From positions 79,343 to 143,342 of the forward strand of contig CAZJRQ010000002.1 of assembly GCA_964548535.1 (NCBI GenBank): a stretch of DNA of 64,000 bases, read 5' to 3'. This stretch comes from CAZJRQ01 sp964548535. Its GTDB lineage: Bacteria > Bacillota > Clostridia > Oscillospirales > Ruminococcaceae. Below are positions 42,868-50,619 of the stretch, piece after piece. The notes beneath the pieces were generated by a model, which was not told the origin of the DNA, did no database searches, and saw nothing but the letters and a program-made list of their open reading frames with translations. The translations under genes and the position numbers were made by a program. The first letter of the stretch is position 1. Every line of letters starts with the position of its first letter.

Positions 42868-44547
42868 ATGAGAAACGGACCAATAGGTCAATACCTTGTT
42901 GAAAAGGAACTTATTACTGAAGCTGAACTAAAGCAAGCATTGGTTAAACAAAAGGAATCAAAAGGTAAGCTGTTTGGCGATGTTGTTATTGATATGGGAC
43001 TTGTGTCTGATATTGATTTTGCAAAATGTTTGGGTGAAAGACTTAATGTAAAGTTTATTGATCTTGATAACTATGTGTTAATGCCTGATGTTGTAAAGAA
43101 AATTCCTGAGGCAATGGCTAGAAAATATTCGGTTATTGCTACTAATAAAATAGGTAAGAGAATTACTATTGCTACTAATGATCCTATTAACTTTTATGTT
43201 TTTGAAGATATTCGTGTTATTACTGGATGTACCGTTACTCCTGTTTTGGCAACTAAGGCAGCAATAAATAGAGCAATAGGTAAGATGTATTCTGAAGGCA
43301 AGGTTAATACCGTTGTTGATGAGGCGACAAAGCAAAAAGAGGAAGAAATTAACCTTGACGATTTTGCTAATGTTTCTGAGGATAGAATTGAAAATGCACC
43401 TATTGTAAAGCTTGCCGCTGCGATAATCGAAAATGCTTATCGTCGAGATGCAACTGATATTCATATTGAGCCGTTTCAGGATGAAACTAAGGTGCGAATT
43501 CGTGTTAACGGTGACCTTGTAGAGCTTATGTCGATATCGAATACTTTGCATGTTTCGCTGGTAACTAGATATAAAATTTTGAGCGGTATGAATATTGCTG
43601 AAAAGAGAGTTCCGCAGGATGGCCGTATGTCACAGTTTGTTGATGGCAGTACACTTGATTTGCGTGTATCTAATCTTCCGATGGTTTATGGTGAGAAGGT
43701 AGTTATTCGTATTCTTGCTACTGGTAATATGTCGCTTAGAAAGATTACTGACTTGGGTATGACTGAGTATAATTACGCGAGATTCCATTCTTGTCTTAAA
43801 GTTCCTCAGGGAGTTTTGCTAGTAACTGGACCTACTGGTTCTGGTAAATCAACAACTCTTTATGCGGCGCTGGGTGAGATCGCTAAACCTAATGTAAATG
43901 TTATTACTGTTGAGGACCCGGTCGAGAAGAAGGTTGAAGGCATAAATCAGTGTCAGATTAATGAAAAAGCTGGAATGACCTTTGAGGCTGCACTTCGTTC
44001 TATTCTTCGTCAGGATCCTGACATCATAATGGTCGGAGAAATGCGTGATGCGGAAACAGCTGAAATTGCTATCCGTGCTGCGATTACAGGACATTTGGTG
44101 CTATCAACACTACATACAAATGACGCGGCTTCCACAGTAACACGTCTTGTGGATATGGGAGTTGAGTCATACATGGTTGCAACATCACTAGTTGGTATTG
44201 TTGCACAGAGACTTACAAAGGTGCTTTGCCCTGTTTGTAAGAAAGCAAGAATGTCAACTGATGTTGAAAATGAGCTTATGGGAGTTGACCATTCAATACA
44301 GGTTTATGACGCACACGGCTGTAATAAATGTAATGATACTGGCTATAAGGGACGTACTGCTATTCATGAAATTTTGCTTGCAACACCTGAAATGGCTGTT
44401 CTTATTACTGCTGGGGCTAAGGCTGATGAGATTGAAAAGCTTGCAAAAGAGCAGGGATGTAAACTGCTTCGTGACAACGTTTCTGAACTTGTTCAAATAG
44501 GAAAAACTTCAATGGATGAACTTATCCGTGTAACTTATGCGGTATAA
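42868..44547 (+). CDS. pilB: Type IV pilus extension ATPase PilB
   Basis: The hexameric motor driving pilus polymerisation. The 559-residue protein has an N-terminal MshEN/GSPII_E domain (about 1-140, GQYLVEKELITEAELKQAL). The ATPase core has GPTGSGKST at residues 321-329, the Asp box and His box of the secretion ATPases (EDPVEKKVEGINQ, RQDPDIIMVGEMRD, TGHLVLSTLHTNDA) and the zinc-binding CPVC and CNKC (about 455-495) found in PilB/GspE but not PilT. The ATG at 42868 follows GGAGAATGGAG. N-terminal domains of this class often bind c-di-GMP, though conserved residues were not checked. Confidence 0.93.
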   Translation: MRNGPIGQYLVEKELITEAELKQALVKQKESKGKLFGDVVIDMGLVSDIDFAKCLGERLNVKFIDLDNYVLMPDVVKKIPEAMARKYSVIATNKIGKRITIATNDPINFYVFEDIRVITGCTVTPVLATKAAINRAIGKMYSEGKVNTVVDEATKQKEEEINLDDFANVSEDRIENAPIVKLAAAIIENAYRRDATDIHIEPFQDETKVRIRVNGDLVELMSISNTLHVSLVTRYKILSGMNIAEKRVPQDGRMSQFVDGSTLDLRVSNLPMVYGEKVVIRILATGNMSLRKITDLGMTEYNYARFHSCLKVPQGVLLVTGPTGSGKSTTLYAALGEIAKPNVNVITVEDPVEKKVEGINQCQINEKAGMTFEAALRSILRQDPDIIMVGEMRDAETAEIAIRAAITGHLVLSTLHTNDAASTVTRLVDMGVESYMVATSLVGIVAQRLTKVLCPVCKKARMSTDVENELMGVDHSIQVYDAHGCNKCNDTGYKGRTAIHEILLATPEMAVLITAGAKADEIEKLAKEQGCKLLRDNVSELVQIGKTSMDELIRVTYAV

Positions 44548-44588
44548 TTTTAAATATAGAAAAATAAGATTATGGAGGTAAATTAACT

Positions 44589-45659
44589 ATGGCAATCGAT
44601 ATTAATAAAATCTTGGATGAGTCAAGAGCTTTGGGATGTTCTGACCTTCACTTTACAGTTGGTATTCCGCCTATTGTAAGACAGGGTGGTAATCTAAGAA
44701 AGCTATCATCATATCCTGATATGACAGAGATTGATATTTTAAAAATCTGTGAGGATATGTGTACTGATAAACAAAGACAATCAATTAAGGACCATATTGA
44801 TACTGACTTTACTTATGTATCAACTAGAGGTTTCCGTCACCGTGTAAACGTATATCGTCAAAGAGGAAATACGGCTATTGCTCTTCGTTTGCTTAGAAAT
44901 GATATTCCGACTCTTACTGACCTTGACTTGCCACCAGTACTTGCTGAATTTGCAATGCGTCCGCGTGGTTTGGTTCTTGTAACTGGACCTACTGGTTCTG
45001 GTAAATCAACAACTCTTGCAGCTATGATTGACCATGTTAATCTACATAAATCTGCACATATTATCACTGTTGAAGACCCTATCGAGTATATGCATGCTCA
45101 TAAGAGATGTATGGTAAATCAGCGTGAGATTGGTCCTGACGTACCTAGCTTTTCAATGGCTCTTCGTGCCGCACTTCGTGAAGACCCAGATATTATACTA
45201 GTAGGAGAAATGCGTGACTTCGAGACAATTGAAGCCGCTGTAACAGCCGCTGAAACAGGACATCTTGTAATGAGTACGCTTCATACAACTGACGCGGCAT
45301 CTACAATTGACCGTATCATCGACGTTTTCCCAGCACATCAGCAGCATCAGATTAGAACTCAGCTTGCATCTGTACTTGTTGGTATTTGTACACAGACACT
45401 TTGTCGTACAATGGACGGAACAAGCCGTGTAGCTTGCTGTGAAATTTTGAATGCGACTGATAATATTAAGGCAATGGTTCGTGACGACAAGGTTCATCTA
45501 ATTGGTTCTGCAATGCAGACTGGTAAGAATGTTGGAATGCAGACTCTTGACCAAGAGCTTGCTAAGCTTGTTGTTAGCAGAACAATTTCAATGGAAGTTG
45601 CTATTGAAAAATGTCTTAGTGTTACTGAGCTTAAGAGATTTATTACTGCTGCTAAGTAA
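44589..45659 (+). CDS. pilT: Type IV pilus retraction ATPase PilT
   Basis: Powers pilus retraction and twitching. The 356-residue length, N-terminal PAS-like domain (SDLHFTVGIPPIVRQGG) and absence of zinc cysteines separate it from PilB. Motifs are GPTGSGKST at 133-141, EDPIEYMH, REDPDIILVGEMRD and TGHLVMSTLHTTDA, and the AIRNLIRE-like helix appears as HQQHQIRTQLA. GGAGGT precedes the ATG. It follows pilB by 41 bp. Its presence means the pili are likely retractile, not only adhesive. Confidence 0.93.
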   Translation: MAIDINKILDESRALGCSDLHFTVGIPPIVRQGGNLRKLSSYPDMTEIDILKICEDMCTDKQRQSIKDHIDTDFTYVSTRGFRHRVNVYRQRGNTAIALRLLRNDIPTLTDLDLPPVLAEFAMRPRGLVLVTGPTGSGKSTTLAAMIDHVNLHKSAHIITVEDPIEYMHAHKRCMVNQREIGPDVPSFSMALRAALREDPDIILVGEMRDFETIEAAVTAAETGHLVMSTLHTTDAASTIDRIIDVFPAHQQHQIRTQLASVLVGICTQTLCRTMDGTSRVACCEILNATDNIKAMVRDDKVHLIGSAMQTGKNVGMQTLDQELAKLVVSRTISMEVAIEKCLSVTELKRFITAAK

Positions 45660-45696
45660 GATTTTCATAGTTTTATTTACATATCATTGAATTTAT

Positions 45697-45748
45697 TAGC
45701 CACTGAATTTCATTAGTTCTTGAACTTTGGAATTTAGTGGCTATTTTT
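45697..45748 (+). terminator. Terminator after pilT
   Basis: TAGCCACTGAATT (45697-45709) pairs with AATTTAGTGGCTA (45731-45743), one mismatch, then TTTTT. Confidence 0.8.
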
Positions 45749-45754
45749 AAATGA

Positions 45755-45796
45755 AAACACACCCTTGCTATAATTAAAAATAGTAAGGGTGTGTTT
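45755..45796. terminator. Bidirectional terminator between pilT and the EamA gene
   Basis: AAACACACCCTT / AAGGGTGTGTTT, a 12-bp perfect stem with A and T tracts at its base. It ends immediately before the EamA stop codon. Confidence 0.8.
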
Positions 45797-45798
45797 AT

Positions 45799-46680
45799 TT
45801 ACCTATTAGATTTATTGTGCCATACATTATTGTATAGAAAAGAAATTATTGCGGTTGAGATTATAATAATGTATCCGACAAAGCTATAGATGTCAGGTAA
45901 CTGATTGAATAGGAATAAGCTTAGAAGTGCGGCGAAAATTATCTGAGAATAATCGTAAACTGAGATTTCTTTCGCTGGGGCGTATGTATAAGCCGCTGTA
46001 ATTGAGAATTGTCCGCCTGCCGCTGAAAGTCCGGCTAAAAGAAGAAATACAGTTTGCTGAATTGTCATAGGATGATAGTCGAATATCAAAAATGGCAGTG
46101 TGACCGCACATGAGAATGCTGAGAAAAATGCTACAATAAAAGGTCCTTTTTCGCCATGCTGACCAAGATATCTAACAGCAGTGTAAGCAAGCCCGGCACA
46201 CATTCCGCCTAAAAGTCCGCAAATTGAAGGGATGGCATCTAAATTAAAGGACGGCTTGATTATAAACAAACTTCCGACAAAAGCTACTATTACTGAAGAT
46301 ATTTGGAAAACAGTAAGATTTTCTTTTAAAAACCAGTAGGAAAAAAGTATAGTGAAAAATGGTGACATTTTGTTGAGCATGGACGCGTCGGATAAAACAA
46401 GCTTATCAACCGAATAAAAATTCAGAAGTATTCCGATAGTGCCAATGCCAGCCCTGATAAGTAAAATAGGATAATTCTTTTTGTTTGTGCATTTGAATGG
46501 AGTTTTGTTTTTTGAAAGAATTATTATGGCGAATATCAAAGCTATGAAGTTGCGAAAAAAACTTTTTTGTATAGCAGGCAGGTCGCCAGCAAGTTTTACA
46601 AAAGCGTTCATAAATGCAAAGCAAAATGAAGAAAAAATTATATATATTATTCCGATGTTTTTTTTGTTTTTTATAGGCAT
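45799..46680 (-). CDS. EamA-family (DMT superfamily) transporter
   Basis: A 293-residue membrane protein with about ten helices arranged as two EamA repeats (helices to about 140, then 150-285). It opens with MPIKNKKNIGIIYIIFSSFCFAFMNAFVKLAG (in outline: basic start then first helix with the NAFVKLAG motif), as RhaT/YdcZ-type exporters do. It probably exports a metabolite. The substrate cannot be inferred. It lies 4 bp after the DUF3783 gene on the same strand and is likely coexpressed. Confidence 0.85.
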   Translation of the reverse strand: MPIKNKKNIGIIYIIFSSFCFAFMNAFVKLAGDLPAIQKSFFRNFIALIFAIIILSKNKTPFKCTNKKNYPILLIRAGIGTIGILLNFYSVDKLVLSDASMLNKMSPFFTILFSYWFLKENLTVFQISSVIVAFVGSLFIIKPSFNLDAIPSICGLLGGMCAGLAYTAVRYLGQHGEKGPFIVAFFSAFSCAVTLPFLIFDYHPMTIQQTVFLLLAGLSAAGGQFSITAAYTYAPAKEISVYDYSQIIFAALLSLFLFNQLPDIYSFVGYIIIISTAIISFLYNNVWHNKSNR

Positions 46681-46684
46681 AATC

Positions 46685-47077
46685 TTAAACGTCCCTGTTC
46701 ATAGTTTTGTGTTCGGCGCAAAGATGTGTAATTAAATCTTTAACGTTCCATGATTGGTTTGACGGAGTACAAACTGCTTTTAAAGTAACGATTATGTCAT
46801 TTTGCCTAAGCTGAGAAATAATTTCATTAAGCGCCTGTCTGTCAAATCCGCTGAACACCAAACATTCATCCTCAGGTGGATTATCACACTTTTCATTATT
46901 TACAGAAAATCCTGAGAATTCAAGAAGATATCCAATCTGCAAATTAGCCTGTTCGATTGATATTGACTTTAAGTTTACTGCTTTATCAGAACAAAATTGT
47001 TCAAGTTTTAATATTTTGGCATTGTCAAGATTGTACGCTAAAATAGTTTTAGGCGCGACTTTTATACGTGATTTCAT
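46685..47077 (-). CDS. DUF3783 domain protein
   Basis: A 130-residue soluble protein. The C-terminal half has the DUF3783 pattern CLVFSGFDRQALNEIISQLRQNDI followed by KAVCTPSNQSWNVKDLI (in outline: FSGF, TP.N..W). It has two to four cysteines. The function of the domain is unknown. It is first in a two-gene leftward operon with the EamA transporter. Similar small proteins in Clostridia often sit alone. Confidence 0.75.
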   Translation of the reverse strand: MKSRIKVAPKTILAYNLDNAKILKLEQFCSDKAVNLKSISIEQANLQIGYLLEFSGFSVNNEKCDNPPEDECLVFSGFDRQALNEIISQLRQNDIIVTLKAVCTPSNQSWNVKDLITHLCAEHKTMNRDV

Positions 47078-47170
47078 TTAATCATTCCTTATTTATAAAT
47101 GTATAATTATATTAGTATTATACAACTTTTTTGATTTTTATGCAAGTTTAATAAAAAAATTCGTTGTTAA

Positions 47171-47199
47171 TTGACAAATACACTAAAAAACGGTATAAT
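47171..47199 (+). promoter_or_regulatory. Sigma-A promoter of the VanZ-family gene
   Basis: TTGACA (47171-47176), 17-bp spacer, TATAAT (47194-47199), 66 bp before the ATG. Confidence 0.75.
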
Positions 47200-47265
47200 A
47201 AATTATATAAAGATATAAAAAATGTAAAACGAAAGTAACAGCAAAGTAAGACGGAAAGGGACAAA

Positions 47266-47808
47266 ATGACGTTTTTAGAGGTTTTTCAAGACCGATTCCC
47301 GCATTGGTCGCATAAAATTACACTTATATATATATGCAGTGTGGTTTTTATAATGATAATATTTGCAATAGTCAAAATGTCAGCAAAACGCTGGGTTATA
47401 GGCTTTGCATTGCATGCTTATGTTTATAATGTTTTAGTTACAGTTTTGCTAATGCGCGATAAATATGATTTTTACAGATTTGATTTTAGAGCGTTTTATC
47501 AATTTAAAGAGGTCTTTTATAATAACGATACGCTGCTTAAATATGAGCTTATATTGAATATACTTATGTTTGTGCCCATAGGTTTTTTGCTGTCGCTTTT
47601 TCTCAAGGGCTGGTCTAGATTTTTGATATCGGGTGCTTTGTGTGTTATGTTTACACTTTTCATTGAAACTACTCAGCTTTTTACAAGATTAGGTGAATTT
47701 CAAACTGACGATATTATTGCTAATTCTATGGGTGGTATTATTGGTGCGTTCACGGCATTTGTGTTCTATAAGATTTTTTTAGATAAAGAAGAGGAAGATA
47801 GTCCTTAA
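47266..47808 (+). CDS. VanZ-family membrane protein
   Basis: A 180-residue protein with about five membrane helices. The VanZ-like region has LILNILMFVPIGFLLSLF and the conserved ETTQLFTRLGEFQTDDIIANSMGGIIG (in outline: E.TQ, F..DDI..N..GG..G). VanZ proteins are linked to glycopeptide tolerance, but most homologues have no known role. GAAAGGGA precedes the ATG. There are no van genes nearby, so resistance is not implied. Confidence 0.85.
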   Translation: MTFLEVFQDRFPHWSHKITLIYICSVVFIMIIFAIVKMSAKRWVIGFALHAYVYNVLVTVLLMRDKYDFYRFDFRAFYQFKEVFYNNDTLLKYELILNILMFVPIGFLLSLFLKGWSRFLISGALCVMFTLFIETTQLFTRLGEFQTDDIIANSMGGIIGAFTAFVFYKIFLDKEEEDSP

Positions 47809-47849
47809 AAATACATCTTGTTAAGTTTACAGAAAGTTAACAAAAAGAC

Positions 47850-47878
47850 TTGACAAGCGGATGTTAATATGCTATAAT
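47850..47878 (+). promoter_or_regulatory. Consensus sigma-A promoter of rpmG-secE-nusG-rplKA
   Basis: TTGACA (47850-47855), 17-bp spacer, TATAAT (47873-47878), giving a leader of about 180 nt. Confidence 0.8.
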
Positions 47879-47884
47879 AAATGT

Positions 47885-48060
47885 ACCTCTTTATGAGGTC
47901 TATTTTTTTGCGTGAATTTAGATGATAATATTTGAATTTAGTGGAAAAACATAAGTTACCTCATGGCTTGTATCTTTAATGGTACAGCTCGCGTGCATGC
48001 GTGGAGGGAGGCAGTCGCATTCTGTTTGTGTTCTTGCAGAATGTAAATTTCGTCAGGAGG
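47885..48060 (+). promoter_or_regulatory. Structured leader of the L33 operon
   Basis: ACCTC (47885-47889) pairs with GAGGT (47895-47899) and is followed by CTATTTTTTT, a terminator-like hairpin at the very start of the RNA. TACCTC recurs at 47957-47962 and could compete for the same GAGGT. Further on, GCATTCTG and CAGAATGT form a hairpin just before the ribosome site. No known leader family was recognised. No tRNA was seen here. Confidence 0.45.
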
Positions 48061-48068
48061 TGCCGAAA

Positions 48069-48218
48069 ATGAGAGTTAAGATTACACTAGCTTGTACAGA
48101 ATGTAAGCAAAGAAATTACAACACTAAGAAGAACAAGAAGAATGACCCTGACAGACTTGAAATGAATAAATATTGCAAGTTCTGCAAGAAGCACACTCTT
48201 CATAAAGAAACAAAGTAA
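48069..48218 (+). CDS. rpmG: 50S ribosomal protein L33
   Basis: A small 50S subunit protein, 49 residues, starting MRVKITLACTECKQRNY and ending with CKFCKKHTLHKETK. Both CxxC pairs are present, so this is the zinc-binding form. The ATG at 48069 follows AGGAGGTG. The position ahead of secE and nusG is standard for Firmicutes. Confidence 0.96.
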   Translation: MRVKITLACTECKQRNYNTKKNKKNDPDRLEMNKYCKFCKKHTLHKETK

Positions 48219-48233
48219 TCGGGGGGCTAAAAT

Positions 48234-48503
48234 ATGGCTAAAAAACAAGCTGACTCCAAGACTACTAATTCGAAAAAGACTCCGGCTAAGGCAGCAGAGC
48301 CTGCTAAGAAAAAAGGCGGAGTAAAGAAGTATTTCATTGATTTGAAAGCTCAAATGAAGGCTATGGTATGGCCAACAAAGAAACAGGTTATTAATAATAC
48401 AGGAGTTGTTTTGACTTTTGTTGCGGTAACAGGTTTGTTTTTGTTCGGCATTGATTCAGCGCTAACAGCTGCAATCAAGGCTTTGCTCAACATGGGTTCA
48501 TAA
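48234..48503 (+). CDS. secE: Preprotein translocase subunit SecE
   Basis: The small essential clamp subunit of the SecYEG channel. The 89-residue protein has a Lys/Ala-rich N-terminus (about 1-30), the amphipathic motif DLKAQMKAMVWPTKKQVINNT (in outline: VWPTKKQV), and one C-terminal membrane helix (about 58-85). The N-terminal extension is longer than in minimal SecE but is common in Clostridia. GGGGGGC-like Shine-Dalgarno sequence lies upstream. Confidence 0.93.
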   Translation: MAKKQADSKTTNSKKTPAKAAEPAKKKGGVKKYFIDLKAQMKAMVWPTKKQVINNTGVVLTFVAVTGLFLFGIDSALTAAIKALLNMGS

Positions 48504-48561
48504 GTTCATACTAGTCTGAAAAATGGTCTTAACGACTACAATATTACGGAGGTTTTATATT

Positions 48562-49095
48562 ATGTCTGAACAAGCGAAGTGGTATGTAATTCACACATAT
48601 TCGGGTTACGAGAATAAAGTAAAACAAAATATTGAAAAGGTTGTTGAGAACCGCAAGCTTCAAGAGCTTATCCCTGAGGTAAAAATTCCTATGGAACTTT
48701 TTACTGAAGTAACTAAGGACAATGAGCAAAAAGAAGCTGAAAGAAAGCTATTTCCTAGCTATGTGCTTGTGAAGATGATTTTGACTGACGATTCATGGTA
48801 TGTTGTTAGAAATACTAGAGGTGTTACAGGCTTTGTAGGTCCTGCATCAAAACCAATTCCGCTTACTGAAAAAGAGGTTGAGGCACTTGGTGTTGACCTA
48901 GAAAGAAAGACAACTGTTGAGGTTAATTATAAAGTTGGCGACCGTGTTGTTATTACAGGCGGTTCGTTTGAAGAGTTTACTGGAACAGTTCAGGATATCG
49001 ATATTGAAAATCAGACAGTTGATGTTGTTGTTTCAATGTTTGGTAGAGAAACACCTGTTAGTCTGCCAATTTCACAGATTAAGGCTGAGGATTAG
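48562..49095 (+). CDS. nusG: Transcription termination/antitermination factor NusG
   Basis: Binds RNA polymerase and influences pausing, termination and translation coupling. The 177-residue protein has the NGN domain (KWYVIHTYSGYENKVKQNIE, FPSYVLVKM, VRNTRGVTGFVG) and the C-terminal KOW domain (GDRVVITGGSFEEFTGTV). The ATG at 48562 follows ACGGAGG. The frame ends in TAG, showing that TAG is a normal stop codon in this genome. Confidence 0.96.
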   Translation: MSEQAKWYVIHTYSGYENKVKQNIEKVVENRKLQELIPEVKIPMELFTEVTKDNEQKEAERKLFPSYVLVKMILTDDSWYVVRNTRGVTGFVGPASKPIPLTEKEVEALGVDLERKTTVEVNYKVGDRVVITGGSFEEFTGTVQDIDIENQTVDVVVSMFGRETPVSLPISQIKAED

Positions 49096-49202
49096 CTAAG
49101 GGTATTCCCGAAATTCATACGTTTATAAGAAGCGACGTTAATATATTGGGTATTACGCTGGAAGTAATGCGGAATATCTATTGACATCTTGCTTCAAAAA
49201 GA

Positions 49203-49231
49203 GTGGGAGAGTTTTAGGCTCGCCTTACCAC
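49203..49231 (+). promoter_or_regulatory. Candidate autoregulatory leader before rplK
   Basis: GTGGGAG (49203-49209) and ACCAC (49227-49231) can pair at their outer bases and stand just before the ribosome site of rplK. A similar GTGGGAGG ... ACCAC pair precedes rplA. Candidate binding site for L1 or another ribosomal protein. No search was possible. Confidence 0.35.
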
Positions 49232-49251
49232 AAATTATGGAGGTGCGTAAG

Positions 49252-49677
49252 ATGGCACAAAAGGTAGTAGGTTTTATTAAACTACAAATTCCAGCAGGAA
49301 AGGCAACTCCTGCACCACCTGTAGGTCCAGCACTTGGACAGCACGGTGTAAACATTATGGCATTTACAAAGGATTTTAACGAGAGAACAAAGAACGATAT
49401 CGGTCTTTTGATTCCAGTTGTAATCACAGTATATGCTGACCGTTCATTCACTTTTATCACTAAGACTCCTCCAGCATCAGTTCTTATTAAGAAGGCTTGC
49501 AAGATTGAGTCTGGTTCTGGCGTACCAAACAAGACTAAGGTTGCTACAATTACTAAGGAACAGCTTCAGCAGATTGCTGAGCAGAAAATGGTTGACCTAA
49601 ATGCGGCTAACATTGAAACTGCTATCAGCATGATCGCAGGAACATGCCGTTCAATGGGTGTTACTGTTACTGAGTAA
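49252..49677 (+). CDS. rplK: 50S ribosomal protein L11
   Basis: Binds the GTPase-associated region of 23S rRNA. The 141-residue protein starts MAQKVVGFIKLQIPAGKATPAPPVGPALGQ (in outline: KLQIPAGKA, PPVGPALGQ) and ends GTCRSMGVTV. The ATG at 49252 follows GGAGGTG. Longer frames from 49189 cross the structured gap after nusG and are rejected. Confidence 0.97.
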   Translation: MAQKVVGFIKLQIPAGKATPAPPVGPALGQHGVNIMAFTKDFNERTKNDIGLLIPVVITVYADRSFTFITKTPPASVLIKKACKIESGSGVPNKTKVATITKEQLQQIAEQKMVDLNAANIETAISMIAGTCRSMGVTVTE

Positions 49678-49726
49678 TAATTGTATTAACTAATTCGTGT
49701 AGCGTGTATTTTCACACGGCTAAATG

Positions 49727-49781
49727 GTGGGAGGAATTTTCCGCTAATTGATAACTGGTAAATGGTTGTCAATATTACCAC
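49727..49781 (+). promoter_or_regulatory. Candidate structured leader before rplA
   Basis: GTGGGAGG (49727-49734) pairs at its base with ACCAC (49777-49781). Inside, ATTGATAAC and GTTGTCAAT form a 9-bp stem with one G-U pair. It sits directly upstream of the rplA ribosome site and resembles the arrangement before rplK. Confidence 0.4.
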
Positions 49782-49800
49782 TTATAAGGAGGAAATTTTA

Positions 49801-50496
49801 ATGAAACATGGCAAGAAGTATGTTGATAGTTCAAAAACTATTGACTCAACTAAGCTATATGATGCTCCTGAGGCTCTTGATTTGGCTGCTAAGGGTGCAA
49901 AAGCAAAGTTTGACGAAACTATCGAAGCACACATCCGTCTGGGCGTTGACTCACGTCATGCTGACCAGCAGGTTCGTGGAGCTGTAGTTCTTCCAAACGG
50001 TACTGGTAAATCAATTAAGGTTTGCGTATTCTGTAAGGAAGATAAATATGAAGCTGCTAAGGCAGCTGGCGCTGACTATGTTGGCGGTATGGATCTTGTT
50101 GATAAGATCACTAAAGAAAACTGGATGGATTTTGATGTAGTTGTTGCATCACCTGACATGATGGGCGTTGTTGGTCGTCTTGGTAAGATTTTGGGACCTC
50201 GTGGACTAATGCCTAACCCTAAGGCAGGTACAGTTACTCCTGATGTTGCTAAGGCTGTTACTGAAGCTAAGGCTGGTAAGATTGAGTATCGTCTTGATAA
50301 GACTAATATCATTCATTGTCCAATTGGTAAGGCTTCATTCGGTGCTGAAAAGCTAGGTGAAAACTTTGAAACTCTTATGGATGCTGTTGTAAAGGCTAAG
50401 CCTTCAGCTGCTAAGGGTCAATACCTAAAGAGCGTTGTTATTGCTTCTACAATGGGTGTTGGTATTAAGATTAATACTGCTAAGTACGGCAATTAA
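49801..50496 (+). CDS. rplA: 50S ribosomal protein L1
   Basis: Forms the mobile L1 stalk near the E site and in many bacteria represses its own operon. The 231-residue protein has KFDETIEAHIRLGVDSRHADQQVRG and the signature KILGPRGLMPNPKAGTV. The ATG at 49801 follows AAGGAGG. A strong terminator ends the operon here. In most Firmicutes rplJ and rplL follow directly, but here they are 26 kb away. Confidence 0.97.
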   Translation: MKHGKKYVDSSKTIDSTKLYDAPEALDLAAKGAKAKFDETIEAHIRLGVDSRHADQQVRGAVVLPNGTGKSIKVCVFCKEDKYEAAKAAGADYVGGMDLVDKITKENWMDFDVVVASPDMMGVVGRLGKILGPRGLMPNPKAGTVTPDVAKAVTEAKAGKIEYRLDKTNIIHCPIGKASFGAEKLGENFETLMDAVVKAKPSAAKGQYLKSVVIASTMGVGIKINTAKYGN

Positions 50497-50510
50497 TTTT
50501 TGCTAATATT

Positions 50511-50543
50511 ACAGGACATGTTGATTTCATGTCCTGTTTTTTT
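50511..50543 (+). terminator. Terminator after rplA
   Basis: ACAGGACATG / CATGTCCTGT perfect stem with a 7-nt loop and seven T residues. Confidence 0.92.
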
Positions 50544-50619
50544 ATCTTTTGAAATTGAGTGGTTTTAATATTGGACTCGTATATATAAGTGAAAGTACTT
50601 TTAATATGGCGGTGAAGTA

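Noticed and set aside
47266..47808. Glycopeptide resistance locus suggested by the VanZ-family protein
   Set aside because: No vanH, vanA, vanX or regulatory van genes are nearby, and VanZ-like domains are common in non-resistant bacteria.
47880..48068. A tRNA gene ahead of rpmG
   Set aside because: A tRNA is often near this operon, but no cloverleaf or conserved GGTTCGAATC-like arm is present.
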